This document shows, in pieces, positions 1 to 6,386 of a stretch of DNA of 7,178 nt. The stretch is from NCBI GenBank assembly GCA_003222455.1, contig QHWF01000080.1, forward strand, positions 1-7,178, given 5' to 3'. Made by a program: the position numbers and the translations under genes. A model generated the notes under the pieces. It had not been told where the DNA came from. It saw only the letters and a program-made list of their open reading frames with translations, and made no database searches. The number at the start of each line of letters is the position of its first letter. The first letter of the stretch is position 1. Source of the stretch: Acidobacteriota bacterium. GTDB lineage: Bacteria > Acidobacteriota > Vicinamibacteria > Vicinamibacterales > CAVVIG01.

Positions 1-14
1 AGGCGTGCACCGGC

Positions 15-100
15 CACGACGATCAACGCAGAACTCGCAGAACCCGCAGAGAAACCGATGTTGTTCTGCGAGTTCCGCGGTTTCTGCGTTGAACGTCGTG
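15..100. repeat. Long imperfect inverted repeat built of 9-bp units, 3' of the aminotransferase gene
   Basis: Left arm 15-51 and right arm 64-100 are reverse complements over 37 bp with about 31 matches, around a 12-nt loop (52-63). The inner part of the left arm reads as consecutive 9-mers AACGCAGAA, CTCGCAGAA and CCCGCAGAG. The right arm, read on the minus strand, gives AACGCAGAA, ACCGCGGAA and CTCGCAGAA, so the unit is about NNCGCRGAR. The outer 9-10 bp (CACGACG.TC) are non-repetitive but also paired. The element lies 45 nt past the aminotransferase stop codon. In that transcript it would fold into a strong stem, but no U-run follows, so it is not a classical intrinsic terminator. It could instead protect a 3' end or be a dispersed repeat. 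I see no other feature in bases 1-145. Confidence 0.8.
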
Positions 101-145
101 CCGCGTGGCGGCGTCGGTTACTCGGACGCTCCTGGATGCTCCCGT

Positions 146-1351
146 TCAGCTCGCGGCGGCCGGCTCTCCTTGGTGCGCCTTGACGAACTCGAGCAGACGG
201 TTGGTGCCTTCGCGGAGGATGTCCAGGGACGTCGCGTACGAAATGCGAATGAAACCGGGCGCGTCGAACGCTTCCCCCGGCGTGACCGCCACACGCGCTT
301 CCTTCAACAGGGCGTCGGCCAGATCGAGCGACGTGCGGAGGCCGTCCACCGACAGGAGATCGCCAACGTCGATGAACAGATAAAACGCGCCGGCCGGTTT
401 CTGGCAGCGGAGCCGCGCGTCGGCCGCCAGCCACGTGCACAGCTGATCGCGCCGCTTCCGGTATTCGTCGAGCATCGCCGTCACGGGCGCCTGCGATCCG
501 GTCAACGCCGCGACCGCCGCCTTCTGACTGATTGACATGACGTTCGAGGTGGTGTGACTCTGAATCGCACCGCAGGCCGCAATGACCGGCGCTGGTCCGA
601 TCGCCCAGCCGCACCGCCAGCCGGTCATCGCATACGCCTTGGACGCCGAGCCGCACAGGACCGTGAGGTCGCGACATTTCGCCGCCAGCACGCGCGGGAG
701 ATTGTGCGGCACATCGTCGTAAATGAGCCGCTCGTAGCACAGATCGACCACGATCCAGATGCCTTGTGCGACTGCGACGTCGGCAATGGCCGACAAGTCG
801 CTTTCAGAAATCAACGCGCCGGTCGGGTTGCACGGCGAGTTGATGATGATGCCGCGCGTGCGAGTCGTGACCCGATCGAGTATGGCGCCGGCCCGAATCG
901 CAAACCCGTCGTCGGCGTACGTGGGCACCAGCACCGGCGACGCATCGGCGAGCTTGATTTGCTCGGTCAGCGTGGGCCAGTACGGCGCGTGCGTGATGAT
1001 TTCGTCGCCCGGTCCGAACAGCGACAGCGCCGTGTTGCACAACGCCTGCTTGCCGCCCGCGGTGACGATGACCTCCGATTCCCGGTACTCGACGCCGTAA
1101 TCGGCGCGATAGCGATCGCAGATCGCGCGTTTCAGCTCCACGATCCCGGACGGCGGCGTGTAGCGCGTGAAATCCTGGTCGAGCGCAGTGTGGGCCGCCG
1201 TCTTCACCGCTGCGGGTGTCGGAAAGTCCGGCTCGCCGGCGCCGAAATCGATCACCTCGACGCCTTCGCGGCGCAATCGATCGACCGTGGCGGTGACCTG
1301 CATCGTCGGCGAGCTCGAGATCCGTGTCGTGCGATCAGCCAGTTTCGTCAT
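146..1351 (-). CDS. aspC: Class I PLP-dependent aminotransferase, aspartate aminotransferase type
   Basis: This 401-residue protein is a fold-type I, PLP-dependent transaminase of the cytosol. It probably moves the amino group between aspartate and 2-oxoglutarate; members of this subgroup may also use prephenate. Visible landmarks are the N-terminal SSPTMQVTA segment (13-21), the GAGEPDFPTP substrate loop (37-46), GGKQAL (99-104), NSPCNPTG (171-178, with N175 facing PLP), D203 and Y206 in VVDLCYE, the Schiff-base lysine K238 in SASKAYAMTGWR, R246, and the carboxylate-binding R369 in FIRISYA. Length and motifs fit subgroup I-gamma (Thermus/Bacillus-like) rather than the E. coli AspC subgroup. 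The usual D-E pair of the SDEIY motif is D-L here, but the PLP-binding aspartate is kept. The ATG overlaps the coaD stop by 4 bp (ATGA), so translation is probably coupled. Exact substrate preference cannot be read from sequence. Confidence 0.93.
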   Translation of the reverse strand: MTKLADRTTRISSSPTMQVTATVDRLRREGVEVIDFGAGEPDFPTPAAVKTAAHTALDQDFTRYTPPSGIVELKRAICDRYRADYGVEYRESEVIVTAGGKQALCNTALSLFGPGDEIITHAPYWPTLTEQIKLADASPVLVPTYADDGFAIRAGAILDRVTTRTRGIIINSPCNPTGALISESDLSAIADVAVAQGIWIVVDLCYERLIYDDVPHNLPRVLAAKCRDLTVLCGSASKAYAMTGWRCGWAIGPAPVIAACGAIQSHTTSNVMSISQKAAVAALTGSQAPVTAMLDEYRKRRDQLCTWLAADARLRCQKPAGAFYLFIDVGDLLSVDGLRTSLDLADALLKEARVAVTPGEAFDAPGFIRISYATSLDILREGTNRLLEFVKAHQGEPAAAS

Positions 1352-1842
1352 GTTTCTCTCTTGGCCATCACCTTCGTGCGCAAACGCTCTTCGACGAGCT
1401 CGGGCACGAGGCCTTGAACGCGTCCACCGAGTGAAAAGACTTCCTTGATGAGACGCGAGCTGATGTAAGTGTATTGCTCCGCCGGCATCATGAACACCGT
1501 TTCGATCTGCGGGCTCAGCCGCTGGTTCATGAGCGCCATCTGAAACTCGGACTCGAAGTCGGAAACCGCGCGCAGGCCGCGGACGATCACCTGGGCGCGC
1601 CGGCGCTCCAGGTACTCGACGAGCAGACCGTCGAACGTATCCACCTCGACATTCGCCTGATCCCTGAACACGTGCCGAAGAATTTCCAGCCGCTCGTCCA
1701 TGGAGAACAGGGGCTGTTTTTCAGCGTTCACCAGAATCGCGACCGTGATGCGATCGAACAGCCGCGCGCCGCGCGAGATGATGTCGACATGCCCGTTGGT
1801 CGGCGGATCGAACGATCCCGGATACACCGCGAAGGTGGACAT
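1348..1842 (-). CDS. coaD: Phosphopantetheine adenylyltransferase
   Basis: CoaD transfers AMP from ATP to 4'-phosphopantetheine, giving dephospho-CoA, the penultimate step of coenzyme A synthesis in the cytosol. The 164-residue product has the nucleotidyltransferase signature T15-N-G-H18 within AVYPGSFDPPTNGH, K42, the R88-G-L-R91 loop, and the ISSRLIKEV segment (127-135) that helps bind ATP. These sit at almost the same numbers as in the E. coli enzyme, which is 159 residues. The frame stays open upstream to 2001, but that stretch is antiparallel overlap with rsmD and has no family similarity. The ATG at 1842 puts the conserved AVYPGSFDP at residues 5-13 as expected. It starts 5 nt after the rsmD stop and ends by overlapping the aminotransferase ATG. 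Shine-Dalgarno matching is weak, which fits translational coupling to rsmD. Confidence 0.97.
   Translation of the reverse strand: MSTFAVYPGSFDPPTNGHVDIISRGARLFDRITVAILVNAEKQPLFSMDERLEILRHVFRDQANVEVDTFDGLLVEYLERRRAQVIVRGLRAVSDFESEFQMALMNQRLSPQIETVFMMPAEQYTYISSRLIKEVFSLGGRVQGLVPELVEERLRTKVMAKRET
1355..1362 (-). promoter_or_regulatory. Purine-rich ribosome binding site of the aminotransferase gene
   Basis: On the minus strand AAGAGAGA ends 3 nt before the ATG at 1351, inside the last codons of coaD. It is a partial Shine-Dalgarno match. Together with the ATGA overlap it supports this start and coupled re-initiation after coaD. Confidence 0.45.
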
Positions 1843-1847
1843 CGTGG

Positions 1848-2402
1848 TTAGCGGTCCGGCGCAAGCTGACGGCGTTCGAAGATCGACAATGCAGAGTCGC
1901 CTGAGATCAGTTGTCGGGTACGGACCAGCATACCGGCCGAAGCCGGAGCGGCGACCCGCCTGGCATGCTCCAGCACCAGCAGGCCGTCCGGAGCAAGACA
2001 CCTGCCGGCGGCCGCAATCGGCTCGTCGGCTGGTTGGTCGTACGGCGGATCGAGCAGCACGAGATCAAACCACACGCCGTCGAGATCGGAGAGCGCCCGG
2101 ACAAAGCTGTCGCGGATGATAACATAGCCGCCGGCGATGCCGCAGTGCGCGAGGTTGGCCGCGATCAGGTCCTGGGCGCGGCGATCACGCTCGACGAACG
2201 TGACCTGGGCGGCGCCACGGCTGATGGCTTCGATGCCCAGCGCCCCGGTCCCGGCGTAGCCGTCGAGCACGCGCGCACCGCGGATGCGCGGCGCGACGAC
2301 GTTGAACAGCGTTTCTCGCAGTTTGTCGGCGGTCGGCCGCAGCGCCTCCCAGGTTGGCGTCTTCAAGCGACGGCCCTTGAGCGAACCTGCGATCACCCGC
2401 AT
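1848..2402 (-). CDS. rsmD: 16S rRNA (guanine(966)-N(2))-methyltransferase
   Basis: RsmD uses S-adenosylmethionine to methylate N2 of G966 in 16S rRNA on the 30S subunit. The 184-residue protein shows the family's opening MRVIAGSLKGRRL, the RPTADKLRETLFN segment (22-34), SAM motif I VLDGYAGTGALGIE (45-58), the acidic E71 after strand 2, and the catalytic DPPY (118-121). The LSIFERR tail also fits. The ATG at 2402 is chosen because it gives the canonical MRVIAGS start. The frame runs on to 2450 through the neighbouring 9-bp repeat, adding 16 low-complexity residues (MSFVSFVSLV...) that belong to the repeat. No clear Shine-Dalgarno sequence precedes 2402. It heads the rsmD-coaD-aminotransferase group; an rsmD-coaD pairing is widespread. 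Confidence 0.95.
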   Translation of the reverse strand: MRVIAGSLKGRRLKTPTWEALRPTADKLRETLFNVVAPRIRGARVLDGYAGTGALGIEAISRGAAQVTFVERDRRAQDLIAANLAHCGIAGGYVIIRDSFVRALSDLDGVWFDLVLLDPPYDQPADEPIAAAGRCLAPDGLLVLEHARRVAAPASAGMLVRTRQLISGDSALSIFERRQLAPDR

Positions 2403-2420
2403 GTATGAGTCATTTTTCAA

Positions 2421-2515
2421 CACCAAGGACACGAAGGATACGAAGGACACAAAGGATCGGCCCTGAACAGGAATTCCCTGCTTTTGTGTCCTTGGTTTCC
2501 TTCGTGTCCTTTGTG
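2421..2515. repeat. 33-bp-arm inverted repeat of 9-bp units between recG and rsmD
   Basis: Left arm 2421-2453 and right arm 2483-2515 are reverse complements at 30 of 33 positions, with a 29-nt loop (2454-2482) containing an AGGAATTCCC near-palindrome. The left arm is four consecutive 9-mers to 2456: CACCAAGGA, CACGAAGGA, TACGAAGGA and CACAAAGGA. The right arm on the minus strand repeats the same pattern, so the unit is about YACNAAGGA. The element starts 11 nt past the recG stop and ends 18 nt before the rsmD start. In the recG transcript the stem is followed by TTGAAAAATGAC, with no U-run, so it is not a standard intrinsic terminator. Because 9 is a multiple of 3, every frame gives tripeptide-like reading (TKD, SFV), and spurious ORFs arise here. 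Probably a dispersed repeat or an mRNA-end structure. Confidence 0.88.
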
Positions 2516-2526
2516 GGCCGCAGGCG

Positions 2527-4665
2527 CTAGCCGACCTCGATCAATTTGAACCGATTCTCCCACGACTGCAGCAACTCCCCGACCTGCGCCGAGGCCGCGG
2601 GCGACCGGTCGAACCATCGGACCGCTTCGCGCCGGGCGATCTCGAGCAGTTCGCGATCCCGCACGAGATCGACCATCCGGAACGTAGGCAGGCCGGCCTG
2701 CCTCGTCCCGAAGAAATCACCAGGGCCGCGGAGGCGCAGATCGTACTCGGCGATCTCGAATCCGTCGGTCGTTTCGGTCATGGCGCGCAGCCGCTCGCGC
2801 GCCTCGTCTGCCAGCGGCGATTGATACAGCAGAAAGCAGTACGATTGATGCCGGTCGCGGCCGACGCGGCCGCGCAGCTGGTGGAGCTGAGACAGGCCGA
2901 ACCGTTCCGCGTGCTCCACAATCATCACGCTCGCGTTTGGAACGTCCATCCCGACCTCGACAACCGTGGTCGATACCAGAAGGTTCAGCTCGCCCGCGGC
3001 GAACGCCTTCATCACCCGGTCCTTCCCGTCCGGCTTCAGGCGGCCGTGCAGCAACCCGACGTGATACGCGGGGAAGACCTCGGCGGCCAGATGGTCGGCC
3101 ATCCCGGTGGCCGCCTTGAGATCGAGCTTCGCCGACTCCTCGACCAGCGGGTAGATCACGTACGCCTGACGGCCGGCCTCGAGTTCCCCCCGTACGAACG
3201 CGTACACTTCGTCGCGGCGCGACTCGGGCTTGACGAACGTCTTCACCGGGAACCGCCCCGGCGGAAGATCGCGGATGGCCGACACGTCGAGGTCGCCGTA
3301 GACGGTCAGCGCGAGCGTCCGCGGAATCGGGGTCGCGGTCATGACGAGCACGTCGGGATGGAGCCCTTTTGCACGCAACGTTGCGCGCTGCAGCACGCCA
3401 AACCGGTGCTGCTCGTCGATCACGACCAGCCCCAGCGCCTGGAACCGCACGTCGCCCTGCACCAGCGCGTGCGTGCCGACGACCAGATGAATCGTCCCGG
3501 CCTCGATTTCGGCCAGCTGTTCGCGCCGTGCCGTGCTCGTGGTCGATCCGGTCAGGAGCGCCACGCGAAACCGCGACCCCTGGAGCAGGCGCGAGATATT
3601 CAAAAAATGCTGTTCGGCCAGGATTTCGGTCGGCGCCATGAACGCCACCTGCTGGCCGTTCTCCATGGCGACCAGCGCCGCCACGAGCGCAACGATCGTT
3701 TTCCCCGCCCCGACGTCGCCCTGCAGGAGCCGGTTCATCGGATGCGGCCGCTGCAGATCCTCCACGATGTCCTTGAGCGCCTGTTTCTGCCCGCCCGTGA
3801 GTCGGAATGGCAGCACGCGTCGCGCCGACTCGCGAATGCGGTCGTCAACGCGGATCGGCGAGGCTTTCGGTTCGCTCGCGGCGAATCGGCGTCGCGCGAC
3901 AATGCCCGTTTGAAACAGGAACGCCTCCTCGAAAATCAGACGGCGCTGCGCCGTCGTTCCGAATTGATTCAGCGCGTCGATTGAGGTGCCCTGCGGAGGA
4001 AAGTGCGTGGCCAGCAGCGCCGCGTACCGCGATGGCAGCTGAAGCCGCGCGGGGATGTCGTCAGGCAGCGGCTCAGGCAGGCTGGGGGGCAGACGCTCGA
4101 GCGCGTCGAACACGATGTTCCGCTGCACCCTGGGCGTGACCGCGCCCGTTTTCTCATACACCGGCACGATCCGACCGGTGTGCACGGTCTCGCCCTCTTC
4201 CTCGTCGAGGATCTCGTATTGTGGGTTCGTCAACTGAACCGCCGAGCCGTACATCTCGACGCTGCCGTACAAGACAACCCGCTGCCCGCGCATGAAGACG
4301 TCGCTCAGGTACGGCTGATTCAGCCACACAACCCGCAACGGCCCGCTGCCGTCGTCGATGACCGCCTCGAAAATCTGGAAGCCACGCCGCCTGGTGAATC
4401 GAACGCCGCACGAGAGGATCCGCCCGCTGACCGAGGCGGGTCGGCCGGGCTTCAGCGTGCCAATGGGCTGCAGGCGGCTGCGATCTTCGTACCGGAGTGG
4501 AAACCGGTACAGGAGGTCCTCGATGGTGATGAGGCCGACACGTTCGAAATCGGCCGCACGCCGCGGCCCGACACCCTTGAGGAATTGTAATGGGGTGGCA
4601 AGAAAGCCCTCCGACTCGTTCGTCCCTGGCGGGTGCGAAACCGAGTCGAGCCGCTTGCTCGTCAT
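2527..4665 (-). CDS. recG: ATP-dependent DNA helicase RecG
   Basis: RecG is a superfamily 2 double-strand DNA translocase that reverses stalled forks and migrates branched DNA during repair and recombination. The 712-residue product has an N-terminal helix-hairpin-helix-like segment (LKGVGPRRAADFERVG, 29-44), an OB-fold wedge domain at roughly 60-155, then two RecA-like lobes: Walker A GDVGAGKT (316-323), motif Ia APTEILAEQH (344-353), DEQH box (417-420), motif III TATPIPRT (443-450), and motif VI QLRGRVGR (596-603). The C-terminal TRG region, including the RLRGPGDFFGTRQ segment (644-656), is intact. E. coli RecG is 693 residues, so this is full length. The ATG overlaps the upstream gene's TGA by 4 bp, with no evident Shine-Dalgarno sequence, implying translational coupling. 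It is the last gene of the kinase group. Confidence 0.97.
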   Translation of the reverse strand: MTSKRLDSVSHPPGTNESEGFLATPLQFLKGVGPRRAADFERVGLITIEDLLYRFPLRYEDRSRLQPIGTLKPGRPASVSGRILSCGVRFTRRRGFQIFEAVIDDGSGPLRVVWLNQPYLSDVFMRGQRVVLYGSVEMYGSAVQLTNPQYEILDEEEGETVHTGRIVPVYEKTGAVTPRVQRNIVFDALERLPPSLPEPLPDDIPARLQLPSRYAALLATHFPPQGTSIDALNQFGTTAQRRLIFEEAFLFQTGIVARRRFAASEPKASPIRVDDRIRESARRVLPFRLTGGQKQALKDIVEDLQRPHPMNRLLQGDVGAGKTIVALVAALVAMENGQQVAFMAPTEILAEQHFLNISRLLQGSRFRVALLTGSTTSTARREQLAEIEAGTIHLVVGTHALVQGDVRFQALGLVVIDEQHRFGVLQRATLRAKGLHPDVLVMTATPIPRTLALTVYGDLDVSAIRDLPPGRFPVKTFVKPESRRDEVYAFVRGELEAGRQAYVIYPLVEESAKLDLKAATGMADHLAAEVFPAYHVGLLHGRLKPDGKDRVMKAFAAGELNLLVSTTVVEVGMDVPNASVMIVEHAERFGLSQLHQLRGRVGRDRHQSYCFLLYQSPLADEARERLRAMTETTDGFEIAEYDLRLRGPGDFFGTRQAGLPTFRMVDLVRDRELLEIARREAVRWFDRSPAASAQVGELLQSWENRFKLIEVG

Positions 4666-5252
4666 TGCACGATTATGGCTTGACCTCGTTCGACCTGGAT
4701 CTCGCGAATCCGTGCAGGGAGTGCAAACGGATCGTCGAGATTGATGCCGGCAGGGTTCTGGGCCGTGCGTGAGTAGTAGCTCACGATTTCCTGCAGCAGC
4801 AGTTTCGGCACCGGCACCCCGCCAACGCTCGCCGCCTCCAACTCGAATCGGCCGACGCCCTTGCTGGTCTGCAGCCGGCCCGTCGCCGTGACCGGCAACT
4901 TGCCGGTCAGATAATTCCTCGGATCGAACCAGCTCTGGGATGCTTTCGCGCGCCGAACGGCATCGAGATCCACGACGGCCCGTCCCGACAGGCGGCCGGT
5001 GCCGAGAATGCTCACCGCCGGATCGACCACACCAGCAGGCAGTTGCGAACGGCCGTCGTACCCGAGATAGGCGTTCACCTCGGATTCGGTGACGGACGTG
5101 CGCCGGATCTGATTCGACGGACGACCGCGAAACGCCGTGATCGTCGCAACCTTCTGCTTCAGCAGATCGGCATCGCGTTTCGACGAGCGTTCATCCGCGG
5201 AAAGAAAGGCCGCAGCCGCGAGGAGCGCCACGGACACCATGAAAACCCGCAC
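4662..5252 (-). CDS. Small predicted exported protein, possibly LmeA/DUF2993-like
   Basis: I do not recognise this 196-residue protein with certainty. It opens with a short basic start and a hydrophobic run (VALLAAAAFL, about 8-17), with a plausible signal peptidase site after LSA (17-19), so it is probably periplasmic or surface-bound. A charged stretch follows (about 20-35), then a section of alternating hydrophobic residues with TESEVNAYL (54-62), repeated short beta-like strands, and a closing ALPARIREIQVERGQAIIV. That pattern recalls LmeA/DUF2993-type lipid-binding proteins, but the link is tentative. The GTG at 5252 lies 4 nt after the kinase stop; an ATG at 5240 would give a protein four residues shorter with the same signal peptide, and neither has a strong Shine-Dalgarno sequence. 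Its stop overlaps the recG start (ATGA). Confidence 0.75.
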   Translation of the reverse strand: MRVFMVSVALLAAAAFLSADERSSKRDADLLKQKVATITAFRGRPSNQIRRTSVTESEVNAYLGYDGRSQLPAGVVDPAVSILGTGRLSGRAVVDLDAVRRAKASQSWFDPRNYLTGKLPVTATGRLQTSKGVGRFELEAASVGGVPVPKLLLQEIVSYYSRTAQNPAGINLDDPFALPARIREIQVERGQAIIVQ

Positions 5253-5256
5253 GGTG

Positions 5257-6252
5257 CTATCTTAGCAGTTGATCCGCCGGTGGCGTCGCGCCGTTTTTCA
5301 GGTTGAGCAGCCGGCCGCGCCTCAACTGCTCGACTTCGGTCGGCGTGGGGATACCGCCACGGGAGCCCAGCACGCGGCAATTCAATGCGGCAACCGCGTT
5401 GGCATAGATGAGCACTTCTTCGAGGTCATCGTCGGGATCGCGCAGGCAGCCCGCCGCAAATGCGCCACGAAACACGTCGCCCGCGCCCGTGCTGTCGACG
5501 CAGTCCACCTGAAAGGCCGGCGTGCGGATTTCATGTCCGTTGCACCACGTCAGGCTCCCTTCTTTTCCCAGCGTCGCACAGACGAGGCCCGCGCCGAACT
5601 CGCGGCCAATCGTCCGAAGGGCACGGCCGAGATCCTCGTGCCCGGTCAAGGCAGTCGGAAACTCCTGAGCAGCCACAATCGCATCGATGTTCTGCAGCAG
5701 GTCCGCGATGCCCGCACGCACTTTTTCCACGTCCACGATCGTCGGGATCTGCGCGGCGCGCGCATACCGGGCCGCCTGGGTGGCGGCCGCCGTCTCGTGG
5801 CAGTCAACCATCAGCATGCGGCCCGAGGTGACGGCGTCTCTGGGAACGTCCGCCGCATCCATGATCAGCGCGGGTTCGCGATCCCACAACACGGTGCGAT
5901 CGCCGGATCGTCCGTCAACGAGGATGATGGCGAACTGGTTCGGGGTTCCGGGGACGGTCCTCGCCGCGCTGATGTCGACGCCGGCGCTCGTCAGACTTTC
6001 TCTCGAAAACGCGCCGAAATCGTCGTCACCGAAGCTGCCGATGTATCGTGCGCGCCAGCCCAGACGCGCGCAGGCGGCGGTTGCCGTCGCCATCTGGCCG
6101 CCCGGCAGCCGGGCGAATCGCTGGAGCCGCTGCTTGGTATTCGCGACTGGATATTCAGCGACAACCGTGATCAAGTCGATGCTGTTGAGGCCGAACCCGA
6201 CGACGTCGAAGGGTCGTTCCGAGGCGCCCGGGATTCGAAACGGGATCCGCAC
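5257..6252 (-). CDS. PfkB/ribokinase-family sugar kinase
   Basis: This 331-residue cytosolic protein belongs to the ribokinase/PfkB fold, which phosphorylates sugars, nucleosides or related alcohols with ATP. Signature 1 is the LPGGQMATATAACARLG region (49-65). Signature 2 is DSTGAGDVFRGAFAAG (253-268), holding the anion hole GAG and the catalytic base D259. A substrate-side D26 in GLNSID and the TLGKEGS nucleotide-site strand (228-234) also fit. From memory the C-terminal third (AFQVDCVDSTGAGDVFRGA to RGGIP) resembles E. coli YihV, a sulfofructose kinase, but that clade is broad and the substrate stays unassigned. The start is GTG at 6252: an in-frame TGA lies at 6270-6268 and no in-frame ATG intervenes. 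No clear Shine-Dalgarno sequence or promoter is visible. It heads the group that includes recG and is divergent from lexA. Confidence 0.9.
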   Translation of the reverse strand: MRIPFRIPGASERPFDVVGFGLNSIDLITVVAEYPVANTKQRLQRFARLPGGQMATATAACARLGWRARYIGSFGDDDFGAFSRESLTSAGVDISAARTVPGTPNQFAIILVDGRSGDRTVLWDREPALIMDAADVPRDAVTSGRMLMVDCHETAAATQAARYARAAQIPTIVDVEKVRAGIADLLQNIDAIVAAQEFPTALTGHEDLGRALRTIGREFGAGLVCATLGKEGSLTWCNGHEIRTPAFQVDCVDSTGAGDVFRGAFAAGCLRDPDDDLEEVLIYANAVAALNCRVLGSRGGIPTPTEVEQLRRGRLLNLKNGATPPADQLLR

Positions 6253-6293
6253 GGGGGACGCATCGTATCAGCCTTGACGTGTCCTGCTCGCAG

Positions 6294-6310
6294 CCGATTC
6301 GACAAATCGG
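6294..6310. promoter_or_regulatory. Perfect 6-bp inverted repeat just upstream of the lexA -35 box
   Basis: CCGATT and AATCGG flank a 5-nt spacer (CGACA). The repeat ends 2 nt before the proposed -35 hexamer at 6312 and lies within the 134-bp divergent region between lexA and the kinase gene. It is a possible protein-binding site; chance occurrence is not excluded. Confidence 0.35.
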
Positions 6311-6311
6311 G

Positions 6312-6340
6312 TTGACCTTCGCCTTTCTTTTGCGTATAGT
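6312..6340 (+). promoter_or_regulatory. Sigma70-type promoter of lexA
   Basis: A -35 hexamer TTGACC (6312-6317) and a -10 hexamer TATAGT (6335-6340) are separated by exactly 17 bp, with five of six matches to consensus in each. Transcription would begin near 6346-6348, leaving a leader of about 40 nt before the lexA ATG. This is the best promoter match I see in the window. Confidence 0.75.
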
Positions 6341-6343
6341 CGA

Positions 6344-6355
6344 GCGTCGGGACGC
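6344..6355. promoter_or_regulatory. Perfect palindrome at the predicted lexA transcription start
   Basis: GCGTC (6344-6348) and GACGC (6351-6355) are perfect inverted arms with a 2-nt spacer. They overlap the start point predicted from the -10 box, a position suited to a repressor. It is one candidate for the LexA autoregulatory operator; the sequence is not a LexA box I recognise. Confidence 0.35.
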
Positions 6356-6373
6356 GTTCGGCATCAGCTGAAC
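6356..6373. promoter_or_regulatory. GTTC-N10-GAAC imperfect palindrome, candidate LexA operator
   Basis: GTTCGGCATCAGCTGAAC pairs at six of nine positions in each half (GTTC.GC..). It lies between the predicted transcription start and the Shine-Dalgarno sequence. GTTC/GAAC half-sites occur in LexA boxes of several phyla, although with other spacings (for example GAAC-N4-GTTC in Firmicutes and actinobacteria), so assigning LexA here is inference. Confidence 0.4.
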
Positions 6374-6380
6374 GAGGAGA
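6374..6380 (+). promoter_or_regulatory. Shine-Dalgarno sequence of lexA
   Basis: GAGGAGA ends 6 nt before the ATG at 6387. This strong match and good spacing fix the lexA start. Confidence 0.8.
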
Positions 6381-6386
6381 CGAACG

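Noticed and set aside
554..1417. Long plus-strand open frame (287 codons) opposite the aminotransferase
   Set aside because: It is antisense to a gene with complete family motifs, is arginine-rich as expected for a GC-rich shadow frame, and shows no recognisable domain.
1843..2001. N-terminal extension of coaD
   Set aside because: The extra 53 residues lie in the rsmD coding region in another frame and precede the canonical CoaD start; the ATG at 1842 gives the family's normal length.
2284..2466. Small plus-strand ORF ending in repeated TKD residues
   Set aside because: The TKD repeats are just the 9-bp DNA units translated; the rest is antisense to rsmD.
2421..2515. CRISPR array or intrinsic terminator
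   Set aside because: Units are contiguous 9-mers without spacers, so it is not CRISPR; no T-run follows the stem on either strand, so it is not a standard rho-independent terminator.
2821..3984. Plus-strand open frame of 387 codons opposite recG
   Set aside because: It mirrors recG codons in antisense. The composition is rich in Arg, His and Gln with no family motif, and recG is intact across the region.
5269..6315. Plus-strand open frame of 348 codons opposite the sugar kinase
   Set aside because: It is antisense to an intact PfkB gene and has no recognisable fold; a long shadow frame is expected at this GC content.
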